Source of the DNA: Blepharisma japonicum
Lineage: Eukaryota > Ciliophora > Heterotrichea > Heterotrichida > Blepharismidae
Direction: 5' to 3'
NCBI GenBank assembly: GCA_949751835.1
Contig: CATKHK010000041.1
Coordinates: 124,001-188,000 of the forward strand
Length of the DNA: 64,000 bases
In this document: piece by piece, positions 45,363-55,474 of the stretch
Position numbering within the stretch: position 1 is the stretch's first letter
Layout: every line of letters starts with the position of its first letter
Made by a program: the position numbers and the translations under genes
Notes under the pieces: generated by a model
Databases searched by the model: none
Seen by the model: only the letters and a program-made list of their open reading frames with translations
What the model was told of the DNA's origin: nothing

Positions 45363-47645
45363 TTAACCTTTCATTGTCCTTTTTTTATTAATCCAACTTT
45401 TATCTCCTTTTAAAGTTCTATTAGTCTGCATCATCTGCATCCCAGCTTCATATAAAACCATGCTCATCAGTCTCAGCTCTTTATTAAACCCACTCACAAT
45501 TTCTTCTTTAGACTTGGCCAGATACAACACTTCATTCTCTTTTTGGCTCAGCATATTCGATAAGTTTCTAATCTCTTCTTGGTGGACTGAGGTTAATGTT
45601 TCTTCTCTTAGCGTCAAAGACTCTCTAAGGTCAGTTTCTACCCTGATTTTTTCTTTTTGTAGACTTTTAAGAGAATCGTCTTTTTCTCTTAATGTCAATT
45701 TTAGGGCTGTATTTTCTGAATTTAGCTTCATTATGTCTCTTTCAAATTCCAAATATTTTATTTTATCTATATTTTGTTCTTCGGATTCCCCTTTATTTTT
45801 TTTAAGAACTTCTAGCTGACTTAATGCAATTCTTTCGCTCTCATAGGCTTCTCTCAGCTTGTTTTCGATTCTTTCTCTATCAATTTCAGCTGCTTTTAAA
45901 AAGGTTTCTTTTTGGACAATTACAGTTTCTAGCTTATGAATATCTTCTTTACTTTCTAGCAGTTTCTGGGTAATTTCATCTTTTTCTCTAAATAAATTTT
46001 TCATTTCTTGTATATGAGAATCTCTTTCCCCTTTTATTCTCTCATAATCAGCTTGCACGTGCTCTAAATTCGCTTTTTCTTTTTCCAGCTGCTGAATTTT
46101 ATATTTCAAATTTTCATTTGCCTCATGAGAATCATTTAAATCTTGCTGGAGATCAGAAAACTTGCTAGAAAGTTCATTAAAGTCTCTTTCTAAATTATCA
46201 TATTTATTTTGAATATCCTTGGTATTCTTCTTTTCATTGGCAAGATTTTCTTCTACTATTTTTTTGGAAATTAAAACTGAGTCCATTTGATCATTCATTT
46301 CTTGGATAATGCTTTTATTGGACGATTGGCCTTTTAAAAGCTTGTTTTCAGCTTGAAGCCTTTTGATTTGTTCTTCTAGCTCAAGCTGTATAGAGCGTTG
46401 TAATGAAAACCCATCTTCTGATCTAGCAGTTTCGATCCCTGATTTGAGGACTTCGACTTCTTGCTTTAAGTCTTTTAATTCATTTTCAACACGTTGCTTT
46501 CGCTCGTCAATATCATTTTTGGATTTTCTTAAATCCTTGATAGATCTTTCTTTCTCTTCTAGTGATAATGATAAGCTGGCTGACCTTTCTTTTTCAATTT
46601 GGTATTGCTCTTTATAGTAGTCTAAGGCTTGCTTCATGTCTTGTGCTCCGAATTCTTCGTTTTCGTAATTATTTAAAGATTTTTCGAGGGCTTCTTTTTC
46701 GTCTTCTAGGTCTTTTATTTTTTTTTTAAAAGTGTTAACGTCTTCAAGGCGCTTTTTGTATTGCTCTAAGGTAGCTTCAACTTTGGTGAGCTGCATAATT
46801 TTTTCGTGGGCTACGTCGAGTTCGTCTCTTAAAGAAGAAGTCTCTCTTAGGCTATCTTTTTTAATTTCATTGATTTGGCTTTTTAAGTCTTGAATGATTC
46901 CGTCCTTTAGGTTTAATTGGTTTTCAAGCTGCATAAGGCTCATATCAGCATTTTGTGATCTTCTATTAATTTTTCTTTCTGCCTCATCCTCTAGCACCTT
47001 TATCTTTTCCAGTCCTTCATCTCTTTCTTTGATCAGCTCAGATTGAGTCTGCACTATTTCGTTTAAACTGTTTCTCAATTCATCCAGCTGTAAATACAAA
47101 GATCTGTTTTCTTGCCTTAATTGTGAAGTACTTTTATCTTCTGAGAATTCTTTTGGGTCTTGTAATTTATTCAAAATTCTCTGAATGAAAACCATAAGCT
47201 CAGCTTGAATTGCTTCATTTAATTCCAATATTCTTGAAATATAGGTCTCTTTGGCTTCACAATTAAGGATGGCGCCCATCACTAGCTCAATTAAGCTAAT
47301 TAGGTTTTGGATATCGCCATTTCTTGCTATTGCAGAGATCTCTATGTGTTCTACTAGCTTGGTATAAGGGATGTCTAGGATCTCTGTGTAATATTTCTCT
47401 AAGCACTTTTTAAGCTTGCTTAGGTTTCCAAGGCGTAAAGCAAAGTTATCTCTGACATCATGATTGATTAAAGAGGGAATGAAAATTTCTGGGTGGCTAA
47501 ATTAAGGTTACACTTGAGACATTAAATCATAAAGGAGCACGCCATCACTGAGATCTGTTAACGATTTTGCTTTCACAGTCTTACTGTTGCGATTTAGCTA
47601 AATAGCTATTACCCAAACTAAGAGGCTTTGTTCTAAGTCGGTCAT
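45363..47645 (-). CDS. HOOK-domain coiled-coil dynein adaptor
   Basis: Three exons with two 15-nt introns at 47598-47612 (GTAATAGCTATTTAG) and 47497-47511 (GTAACCTTAATTTAG) give 750 residues. The N-terminal about 150 residues form a HOOK/calponin-like domain: SLLVWLNR, LTDLSDGVLLYDLMSQV, IPSLI, YYTEIL and, at its end, LISLIELVMGAILNCEAKETYI, the signature of HOOK and CCDC88 proteins. The remaining 590 residues are continuous coiled coil. Family members link cargo to cytoplasmic dynein-dynactin. No TGA codons were noted in the long exon. Confidence 0.88.
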
Positions 47646-47865
47646 TTTGAAAATAATAATTCATAAATACTGGGAAAAAAGATTGCGACTAATTAATTTA
47701 TAAAATTCTTTGAAAAATCATAGATAAATCTTCTAAAAATAACGTCGAATTTATGTTTTTATAAACAAATTAAAATATTTACTATATAAGATTTTTGGAA
47801 AAAATATATATTAAATGTGTGAAATATTTTAATTTTTTATACATTTTTCTGATTTGAACTGTCAA
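47646..47865. other. AT-rich intergenic spacer
   Basis: 220 bp between two minus-strand genes. Nothing else seen. Confidence 0.55.
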
Positions 47866-48165
47866 TTAAATTTTATGAATCGAGACTAAATCAGCTGAGT
47901 GAACAATTTCGCTACCATCACTTGCTTTGATATTAATTATTTCTTCTATTAATTGGTCAACGCTGATTATATTATCATTTATTGTGCACTTTACTATTAG
48001 TTTCATGAGCCCAAAAGCAATTGGAGATATTTTATAGTCAGAATTTCAACACAAGCCCTCAAAGCAAACAGTTTTGAATATTTTTTCTGCTAAATCATCA
48101 AGATTAGTTGTCTCTTCATAGGTTTTTATATCAAGTACAATCACACTCAAAGATTTTGCCAACAT
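47866..48165 (-). CDS. Stand-alone eEF1B-type guanine-nucleotide-exchange domain
   Basis: 99 residues, one TGA codon. MLAKSLSVIVLDIKTYEETT, DLAEKIFKTV, CFEGLCW, KISPIAFGLMKLIVKCTIND and the C-terminal HKI follow the GEF domain of eEF1B beta/delta (KS.v.ldVkPWdde...L......GL.WG..k..p.afGi.kL.i.c.v.d...NKI). The penultimate Lys, which enters the eEF1A Mg2+ site, is kept. The usual N-terminal GST-like half and acidic linker are absent: upstream is AT-rich without start-proximal coding. It could be a genuine single-domain paralog, like the archaeal form, or a truncated copy. Confidence 0.7.
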
Positions 48166-48519
48166 ATTTATTTGTATAAGCCTTAATTTCAAAAATTCAA
48201 TACTAATTAAATGTAATAAATTTAGTAATATAGTTAAATATTTTAAGGCATTAAAAAACAAAATATTTCAAAGCTGATCAATTTATGTTAGTCGTTTGAA
48301 GCTGTTTTTAAGAACCTCAGTAATCGTAATATTTTGACCTAAAGATCTTGTGGAATCTTTTAGATAAATTTTTAACGGGTTATTATCATTTTATGCTACC
48401 CTTATGTTTTTTGAAGATAAGAAAGTTATCATTATATATAAATACTAATTTATTAATAAAAATTGCTAGACAAAAGGCTTATTAAAATTGTTGAAATGTT
48501 ATTATTTTAAAGAATATTA
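48166..48519. other. AT-rich spacer
   Basis: 354 bp upstream of the eEF1B-like gene. The frame stays open for about 32 codons upstream of the chosen Met but is Ile/Leu-rich without domain character. Confidence 0.5.
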
Positions 48520-49495
48520 ATTAATTTGGTTAGTTATATTAATATCTTTGCTATTCAAGTTAAACTCATATTTTCTCGAACTTGTATTGCAAAAATACAC
48601 TGAGTCTTTATGCTTATAGTATTGTACTAAAATAAAGCCTAAAAAATCCAATAGTCCAACTATTCTTCATTCTCTTATGTCATATTGCCTGCTTTCGTAA
48701 ATATTCTCGTCTCTACAAAAAGATAACTTCTTCCATCATCATTAAAATAAATTTAAAGTAACTTGACTTCACTTCAAGAGCTTAGAATATTTGTATTTAA
48801 GCGCAGAATAAATGTATAATCAATTTAATCCTCTTCCAGTAGCCATTATTTCATTTCCAAAAGCTTCTGATGCAATTCATTTAGCAGGATTTGGAAGCGA
48901 ATTAATTTTTGACCAGGAGTTATCAAGTTTGCTGTATCTATCGTAGTTTTTGATCATCTTTAGCCCCTTTTTATAGCCTCCGAAAGCATAAATAAAGTCT
49001 CCAAACTTAGCAAAGCCTCCTCCAATCCTTTCCGTCCATCTTTTAGATTTCTTATATGTTTTTTATTAGTATCAATCATAAATGCTCCATTGAATATATC
49101 ATAGTGTTGATCAATTCTGCTATATAAAATTAGCTGAGAATCAAGCAGCAAGCGTAATTTTGGCATGCTTGAGGCAAGCTGGAAATTTTTTTCAATAAAC
49201 TGCTGTTTCGCCTGTTTCCACGTCTAAAGCTTAAAGTGTTTTTTTGATATTTACTAGAACAAAGAAGGCTTGTTTATATGTAGAGCCCTTTTTAAAATAT
49301 TCGTGTCGAATTTGCAATTTTCTTGTTGCAATTCTTCTATATCGTCTACAGTGAAGTTAAGTAAGGCTACTGACTCATCCATTTATTTTAAAAATAGCCC
49401 TTTATTAAAGAATTATCATTTATTTCGTAAGAGAATTTTCCTTATCAATCTCTTAAACGCAATGATACTTTCACAAATAGCCTTATTTGCCTAGC
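48520..49495 (-). pseudogene. Kelch-repeat protein pseudogene
   Basis: On the minus strand, the segment about 49058-48790 reads WTERIGGGFAKFGDFIYAFGGYKKG, IKNYDRYSKLDNSWSKI, NSLPNPAKW, GNEIMATGRG, a typical kelch repeat (GG doublet, Tyr, spaced Trp, two Trp by TGA). Upstream fragments EELQQENCKFDTNILKRALH (49355-49290) and FNGAFMIDTNKKHIRNLKDG lie in other frames, separated by TAA/TAG stops and at least two frame changes; downstream fragments (NDDGRSYLFVETRIFT, VYFCNTSSRKYEFNL) are again shifted. There is no plausible intron at the breaks. It is a decayed gene rather than a spliced one. Confidence 0.7.
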
Positions 49496-49877
49496 AATTT
49501 CAACTTTGCTCCATGTTCTAATGAATATATATTAATTTCATAGGTTCATTTTTATCTAATCAACATTATTAGTTGTGCTGTATATAATAAAATCTATTTA
49601 GAGTCTCTTTTTTCTATCTTTAAGTTTCATATGTGCCTTCAAATTTTTATTATGAATCCTTTCTCTCTTCTTTAAATTTTTGGGCTGATTTTTCAGAATT
49701 TAAATTTAAGTTTAAATAAAATTCTATTTTTGGCCTGATATTAGTGGTAATCGTTTATTCGTATAATATACTCCAATTTTATTCATTAATAGTAAAGCTA
49801 TTATTTTATATTTAAAAATCTACTTAAAGGCTAATAAAATCTGTATCTTAAAGTTTTAATATACAACTCCTTATGGT
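49496..49877. other. AT-rich intergenic spacer
   Basis: 382 bp. No feature seen. Confidence 0.6.
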
Positions 49878-50369
49878 ATGAGCATTATTCATCTTGATTT
49901 AATTATAATGTCGCTATTAAGAGATTGCTTTAGTGGGTTTCGATTTATTTTTGCTAGCGAGGCTGCCTGTCGTATTTGTTACTTTGCAACACCTTTATTT
50001 TGGATATTTGGAAGTTTTTATATAGCTTTAAACTCTATTAGCATTTATACAGGAAATCCAAGCGTCCAAACAAGAATCTATGTAGCTATATTTGGGATAT
50101 TTTTAATTCTCTGTGGTATTTTTACAGCAGCAAACACAATTCACGTTTGTTTGCAGCTTCCGACGTCTTTTACTGCTTTAAAGCTTCAAAAAACAGGACA
50201 AGGAATAATGATAGCTGCATATACAGTTTTTCTGATAGTCAATATCATTGCACAGAGTAGTGTAAGCGATACAAAATTTAATGGCGATTTCCAGACCTTT
50301 TTGATACAAGCTTCAATTGTATATGCTCTTTTAGGGATTTCTACTGTAAGTTGCTTTTATTCAAGCTAA
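49878..50369 (+). CDS. Four-TM membrane protein, unknown
   Basis: 163 residues, or 152 if translation starts at the second ATG at 49911 (MSLLRDCFSGFRFIF). Four hydrophobic helices lie at about 36-58, 68-90, 112-132 and 142-160. Short loops and a Cys-rich first segment give no family hint. No TGA codons. Spacing and composition support a real gene. Confidence 0.62.
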   Translation: MSIIHLDLIIMSLLRDCFSGFRFIFASEAACRICYFATPLFWIFGSFYIALNSISIYTGNPSVQTRIYVAIFGIFLILCGIFTAANTIHVCLQLPTSFTALKLQKTGQGIMIAAYTVFLIVNIIAQSSVSDTKFNGDFQTFLIQASIVYALLGISTVSCFYSS

Positions 50370-50578
50370 TTCAAATAAATATACTTTTAGGAGATTAAAT
50401 TATATAAATTATAGAAACCTTATGATATTTTTAAGTATCTTCGCTTGTTTAATAAAAATTAGAGAGGATTTATTTATTAAAGACTAAATAATATATCTTT
50501 GATATCCAATTTTATTTTATTATTTTTTCAATTTTCATTTTAGCTCATCTCTTTTATTATTTAATCCTATTGTGTCTT

Positions 50579-51190
50579 CTAAAATTTTTTCCCTGCTGCT
50601 TTTCTCTTTGCTTCATCAATACTAAAAGGCTCATAATCATAATAACACACATCCCAAACTCCTCCAACAATCTCCTCGGCTTCCATCATACTTTTCACTT
50701 TAAAATGTGGATTATCCATTAGGCTCTTAATTGCCCTATCTTTTACACATTTTGTGTATTTTTTCGTCACAGTTCCTCTCCTCAAATGTTTTAAAAACCC
50801 TTTATTGCTGCATTCTCCACTTAAATTTGTAGCTCTAATTTCGCTGCACGCCACATGTTCAGGATTATGAAAATCAACTTCAGCCCTTGCATCATCAAAA
50901 AGATGCACCATTTCATGACCCAAAGTATGGTCAAATTCTTCAGTGGCCACATTATTAGCACAAATAATGATTTTTTTTTCCTTTTCAAAATAATGCCCTG
51001 TCATAGGCTCTTCACAGATTTTGCATGCAATTAAATCACGAGGGAGGCTGATATTCATAGATTTAAACTTATTCGAAAAAATTTCCCAGGCTCTTCCATG
51101 GAGATAGTCGTTGACATTTTGGATGCATTCAGCGATAAGTCTGTTGCGGACTTCTGCTTCTACGATAAGTTTGGCTTTCTCTGAATCCAT
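50579..51190 (-). CDS. ATP23: Mitochondrial metalloprotease ATP23
   Basis: 203 residues, a normal length. The zinc motif GHEMVHLFDDAR (HExxH), followed by HVACSEIRATNLSGEC, is diagnostic of ATP23/XRCC6BP1 (peptidase M76). Flanking motifs CKICEEPMTGHYF and IIICAN are also conserved. In yeast it processes Atp6 and chaperones ATP synthase assembly in the intermembrane space. The Cys set needed for oxidative folding is present. The start is 25 bp from the end of the P0 pseudogene. Confidence 0.95.
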   Translation of the reverse strand: MDSEKAKLIVEAEVRNRLIAECIQNVNDYLHGRAWEIFSNKFKSMNISLPRDLIACKICEEPMTGHYFEKEKKIIICANNVATEEFDHTLGHEMVHLFDDARAEVDFHNPEHVACSEIRATNLSGECSNKGFLKHLRRGTVTKKYTKCVKDRAIKSLMDNPHFKVKSMMEAEEIVGGVWDVCYYDYEPFSIDEAKRKAAGKKF

Positions 51191-51215
51191 TTTATAGGTT
51201 TAGAAAAATATTTAC

Positions 51216-52216
51216 TTAATGGTCTTCACTACTGAACATTCCTCATAAATCTTCGTCGACTTCTACTTCTTTTTCTTCTTCTACAGGCTTAGAAGTCTCT
51301 TGAGGGGTAGCTGCAGCTGCTGCAGGTACTAAGGATGACTGAAGAATAGCAAGTTTTGATGGATCTTTAATGATATCAATTATTATTTGTGCCTGGCTCA
51401 AAGGATAATCAATAGCAATCGCATGCCATCCAAGTTTTTGAACTCATTTAAAACAGAATGAAGGACTTAAGCTCCAGTTGAGATTCCCAGTTCTAAAGAC
51501 ATAGCAGCGTTATTTCTAACCCTGTTCAAGAATTTTTCAATCACAATATCAGGCGTCAGTTTAAGCACTTCAGCGCTGTGTACTGAGCCATTATCATACA
51601 CCTTGGTAACCTTAAGGCCGAACTTAAACGGCTTAATATTAAGCTTCTTTAATAAAACTGCTTCACTGTTTCCTACTTTTTTGCCTTGCTCAATGACCTG
51701 AACTTCTGTAATAATTTTCAATTTATTCTTTAGCGATTTTAGTAGAACTCCCTAGAGCTTGGAAAAAAGCTGTCTGTGAAGGATTTATATCTGTAGGTCG
51801 TGGTGGCATAAAAGCATTGCAAGGTGAAGCAGTCCCTGCTACACTTAAGCTGGAGTAGTTGAAGTTTCAATAGTTTCAATGATTTGTCCATTCCTTCTTT
51901 GCAGAATATCTTGCCTACATTCCCCTTAATAATTGAAATAAGTTCTTTGACTCCTTCAAGCGGAAACCACTTGTCTTTTCTCTTTTCATAATCCTCTTGT
52001 TCTGGTGTTGGCTGCTCCATCTATACTTAAGCCCAGCCCTAATAAGTGTGCTTTTTCCAAAAAGCATGACTGCCTGGCCTCTAGTCTTGGTCCTGATGTC
52101 CTGCAAAAGATTGCTTCCAACATTGTTGGCTTCACAGATCAAAACTTGTGGGTACTCTTCTACTATTTCCAGAGGTATTCCCAGTATTCCTACTTCTTAG
52201 CTTTGACTTCTGCCAT
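51216..52216 (-). pseudogene. RPLP0: Ribosomal stalk protein uL10/P0 locus with many frame breaks
   Basis: Pieces in shifting frames line up over the whole of P0: MAEVKAKK, EYWEYLWK, EEYPQVLICEANNVGSNL, GQAVMLFGKSTLIRAGL, FPLEGVKELISIIKGNVGKIF, AGTASPCNAFMPPRPTDINP, QTAFFQALGSSTKIA, IITEVQVIEQGKKVGNSEAV, FKFGLKVTKVYDNGSV, and an Ala stretch plus acidic tail ending DEDLWGMFSSEDH. An in-frame TAG at 52190-52192 and six single-base frame changes (near 52165, 52027, 51884, 51847, 51724, 51468) break it. Residue-level conservation is still high. The tail lacks the usual GFGLFD end. I call it a young pseudogene; alternatives are in the findings. Confidence 0.75.
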
Positions 52217-52236
52217 TTTGACCACTAATTTATTAT

Positions 52237-53073
52237 ATGATTGCAAGGTTTGCCAAATCTCTCAAATCTGTAGTCGCACATACCCACATTTCAGGGGCGA
52301 TTAATCAGAAAACAGCTTTAAAATTGGAAGAAGACTTGCATAAGCTGAGGTGGAGCAGTCCTAAAATGATTGCTGTTTCAATTAACTCAGCACATGGATC
52401 TTATGCACAAGCGCAGCAGATTGTGCAAAAGCTGAAGACGGCCAGTGATAAATTTGATTGTCCAATATATACGTTTGCGCAAGATATCGCTGCTGGACCT
52501 GCTTATTATATTTTAGCGTCTGGGAATAAAGTATTTGCAGATACTCATTCAATAATAGGGAACATTTCTGTAAATTTTAACACCTTAGGACTCACAGAAT
52601 TCAGCAAACAATTCCAAGTTAATCTTCAGAACGTTGCACATGGAAAGCATAAGCTTAGACTGAATTCTTTTGAAAAAGTCAAACCAGAAGATGAAGCATG
52701 GCTAAAAGGAATTTTAGGAGAATGGCTAAATATTTTTAAAAAACATGTATTGGATTCAAGAGGGAACAGGATTCCAAGAGACGTAGAATTAGAAAAAAAG
52801 ATTTTTAGTGGAGACTCATTTATTGCGAAAAAAGCTATTGAGCTTGGATTGGTAGATTCACTTGGAGAAGTCTATTCAGTTGTTGAAAAAGAATTCGCTG
52901 GGGTAAAAGTTAGAGAATTTCCTGTTAAAGATTGTATGTGTGGGCCGAAATATGAAGTGCTATTGATGAAGCTGAGAGATGGAACTATAACTGAAAGTGA
53001 GCTGTATGAAGCCGTTGATACTCTTTCAGTTAATTTCTTATCAAATCGTATGCAAGTTATGATTCCTTATTAG
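52237..53073 (+). CDS. S49 (SppA-like) family protein lacking the catalytic serine
   Basis: 278 residues. The SppA fold is recognisable: ISGAI..., ISINSAHGS-like segment, YTFAQDIAAG, ASGNKVFADTHSIIGNISVNF, HGKHKLRLNSFEKVKPEDEAWL, FSGDSFIAKKAIELGLVDSLG. In active bacterial SppA the nucleophile sits in AASGGYY; here the sequence is AAGPAYY, so Ser is replaced by Gly, while the Lys region (GKHK) is kept. The N-terminus MIARFAKSLKSVVAH is basic and amphipathic, suggesting mitochondrial import. It probably acts as a non-proteolytic scaffold (inference). Its start is 20 bp from that of the P0 pseudogene. Confidence 0.82.
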   Translation: MIARFAKSLKSVVAHTHISGAINQKTALKLEEDLHKLRWSSPKMIAVSINSAHGSYAQAQQIVQKLKTASDKFDCPIYTFAQDIAAGPAYYILASGNKVFADTHSIIGNISVNFNTLGLTEFSKQFQVNLQNVAHGKHKLRLNSFEKVKPEDEAWLKGILGEWLNIFKKHVLDSRGNRIPRDVELEKKIFSGDSFIAKKAIELGLVDSLGEVYSVVEKEFAGVKVREFPVKDCMCGPKYEVLLMKLRDGTITESELYEAVDTLSVNFLSNRMQVMIPY

Positions 53074-53440
53074 CTTAAATAAGCTTTAATTATATGTCAG
53101 GTTTATTTAATTTGTTATAATACCTATCTTATATAGTAATTATGACTATTAGTTACCAATAATTTTGCACTCAAGTTATTGTTTTAATAAAATTTTAAAT
53201 AAAGATAAACAAAAAAATTAAAAGATATGCCAAAAACCGAAAATTATTAAAATATGTGCAAAACATAGAAAGAAATATTTTAAATCAATTTTTAATTATT
53301 TTTCATAACTATAGACTTCCCACATTATTCATAATCATACCACAGTTCGCTATATTCAAGATTATTTATAAAATAAAATTCTGTGTCCATTTATGTATTT
53401 TCACCGCTTTTGCTGTCCTAATTAAAAAAATATATCTAAG
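53074..53440. other. AT-rich intergenic spacer
   Basis: 367 bp. A frame overlapping the next gene's start (53256 on) is AT-driven and not supported. Confidence 0.6.
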
Positions 53441-54973
53441 ATGTCTCAAGCTGCATCCATATATACAGAGAAAAGAAATGCACAGCTTTCAGCTGAATCC
53501 CTTCAAACTGACATGCCTACATTTGAGCGAGACCAATTCAAAGTGCTTATCTCTGCTTTAAGGCTCCAAATAAAAGACAGATCTCCAGACCTTCTGCAAA
53601 GAATTTCAGTCACAGCTAATTCTTTAAAGTTTTTTCAAGCTCTCAATGAGCAGCATTCTGAAGAATTTGTGGTATTATGCTGCAAATATATGACGTATAT
53701 GTTTCATAAAGCAGATAGTTTTATATGTCATCAAGGTGATCCAGCCCATTGCATTTATGTTGTTTTGTATGGAACTGTCAAGGTTATTACAGATAATAAT
53801 CAAACTGGAGAACTTGTGGCTGGGGACCATTTCGGACCGACTGAAAACTTTACAGGGCTAATACATTTTTCAAGTTACCAATGCAAAACGGCTTGCCATA
53901 TAGGAGTTATAGAAACTAGTGATTTCAAATGAATTTTAGATAAAATGCTAAGCGAAAAAGTCAATTCTATTATTGAAGTACTACATAAATTACCGGTCCT
54001 TCAAAGCTTGACTAGGCACTATATCCAAAAACTAGGAAATTATTTCAAACAAAAAAGACTTCGAAGAGGACAGTTTTTATATAAGGAAGGCGATAGGGCT
54101 GAAGATATTTACTTCATTCAAGACGGCGAATTTAAAATTTCCAAAAAAATCAGTCTGCAAATAAAATCAGATAGAGATTTTCCTAGAAAATCAAGCTTGT
54201 TATATAAAAATCACAAATCAAATACACAGCTTGCAATTCTTGGGAAAGGCGAAATCATTGGTGAAGAAGATGCACTTTCAGACAGCCATAGACGGTCTAC
54301 TTCCTGTCAATGCATTTCAGAGGTAGGAAATGTCCTGATTATTTCTAAAGAAAATTTTACAAAATATGTTCTTGTAACTGATGAAGGAAAAGAGTTATTT
54401 AAATCATGGAATTTAAGCAAACAAGGCTCAAGACAAGGGGTACTAGAAAAAGCTGTAAAGTTACAAAAAATAAATAAAGGTCTTATACACATACCCAATG
54501 ACGAGTCTCCTGTAGAAATCCCAAGAAATATAGCTACTCCAAATAATTATCACAGAAAATCTTCATCGTCAAAGTTCCCGTCAACACCAAAATTGTCATG
54601 TATGACTCCTATATCATCCTCTAACCAAGAAATTATTATCTTCAATAAGCCAAGAACCTCTTCAAATTATCTAGGGTATAAAACTCTCCGTTCAGAAAAA
54701 ATTCGAATTAAACAAAAATATAAAGAAGAAGGCTTGAGAAATATCCACATGCTAAAATCAAAATCATCAGGCTCATTGGCTTCTCCGCTTATTTTAAGTC
54801 CGAAACAAGAAAAAATTGCTATAATTAATATTCAAAATATAGAAGACCAAATATGCGTTGATGAATGAGAATACAAACTCAAGCGAGAAATGTGGACAAG
54901 CCAAAGAAAGCTTAAGCGGGTCACGAAATCTGATCACAATATGTTCAGGATGAACCCCTTCTTTGTACATTAA
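53441..54973 (+). CDS. Protein with two cyclic-nucleotide-binding-type domains
   Basis: 510 residues read through TGA at 53930 and 54866. CNBD1 (about 65-165): FHKADSFICHQGDPAHCIYVVLYGTVKVI, GELVAGDHFG. CNBD2 (about 170-300): QKRLRRGQFLYKEGDRAEDIYFIQDGEFKI, GKGEIIGEEDALSDSHRRSTSCQC. CNBD1 lacks the Arg of the phosphate-binding cassette; CNBD2 has GE and RR in the cassette region with a long insertion, so nucleotide binding is uncertain. The C-terminal 200 residues are disordered, Ser/Lys-rich. Similar twin-CNBD proteins without kinase domains occur in cilia (family knowledge). Confidence 0.85.
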
Positions 54974-55023
54974 TAAAAGCAATATTTTAATATACAAACT
55001 TTTTAAAGAAAATAAAATAAATA

Positions 55024-55452
55024 ATGTCCAGTTCTGGCAATCTGCCAATAAAGCGCCAAGAAGAGAACATGGAACCAAGATTAGGAAACCCGACAAAAAA
55101 AACAAAAGTTGACATTATCGATACTAAGCAAAATGGAAATTTCCAAGAAAAACAACAGTCTACACAAAATTCTGATGAAGAAAGTGTCTTACTTTCAGAT
55201 GAAAGCGACAGCACCCCAAACATAAAAATTAAGATAATCAAGAATCCCAAGGCAAAAACTCCTTCTTCTGAAGAGTCATTCAGCGATGCTGAACAGCCAA
55301 ACGAAGAAAGCCAAATTTCAGACGAAGATTACATTGAATCTGAATCTCAAGAATCCGAATCTGAATCCGAATCAGAAGAATCATGGGATAAGCGCCCTCG
55401 CAAAGGTAAACGACAAGGCCGTAAGCGCTATAGTTCTGACTCTGATTATTAG
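55024..55452 (+). CDS. Small acidic, Ser/Glu-rich nuclear-type protein
   Basis: 142 residues, no TGA codons. It is polar throughout; the C-terminal third has an SE repeat (SESQESESESESEES) followed by the basic stretch KRPRKGKRQGRKR and SSDSDY, resembling CK2 sites and a nuclear localisation signal. No domain. It starts 50 bp after the CNBD gene and ends 22 bp before the PPP4R1-like gene. Confidence 0.72.
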   Translation: MSSSGNLPIKRQEENMEPRLGNPTKKTKVDIIDTKQNGNFQEKQQSTQNSDEESVLLSDESDSTPNIKIKIIKNPKAKTPSSEESFSDAEQPNEESQISDEDYIESESQESESESESEESWDKRPRKGKRQGRKRYSSDSDY

Positions 55453-55474
55453 CTTAATGATAATTCAATATAAT

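Noticed and set aside
49270-49494. 74-codon plus-strand frame
   Set aside because: It is antisense to the kelch pseudogene, whose minus-strand fragments have better protein character.
51721-51730. Euplotes-like +1 frameshift at GAA TAA A in the P0 locus
   Set aside because: One site would fit a +1 slip, but the other five changes are in the opposite direction, so a general shift-prone-stop mechanism does not explain the locus.
52012-52026. 15-nt intron GTATAGATGGAGCAG in the P0 locus
   Set aside because: Length and ends fit, but it lacks the A at position 10 and its removal alone does not restore the frame; one more base is needed.
53256-53561. 101-codon plus-strand frame overlapping the CNBD gene start
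   Set aside because: AT-driven Ile/Phe-rich sequence in a different frame from the well-supported gene.
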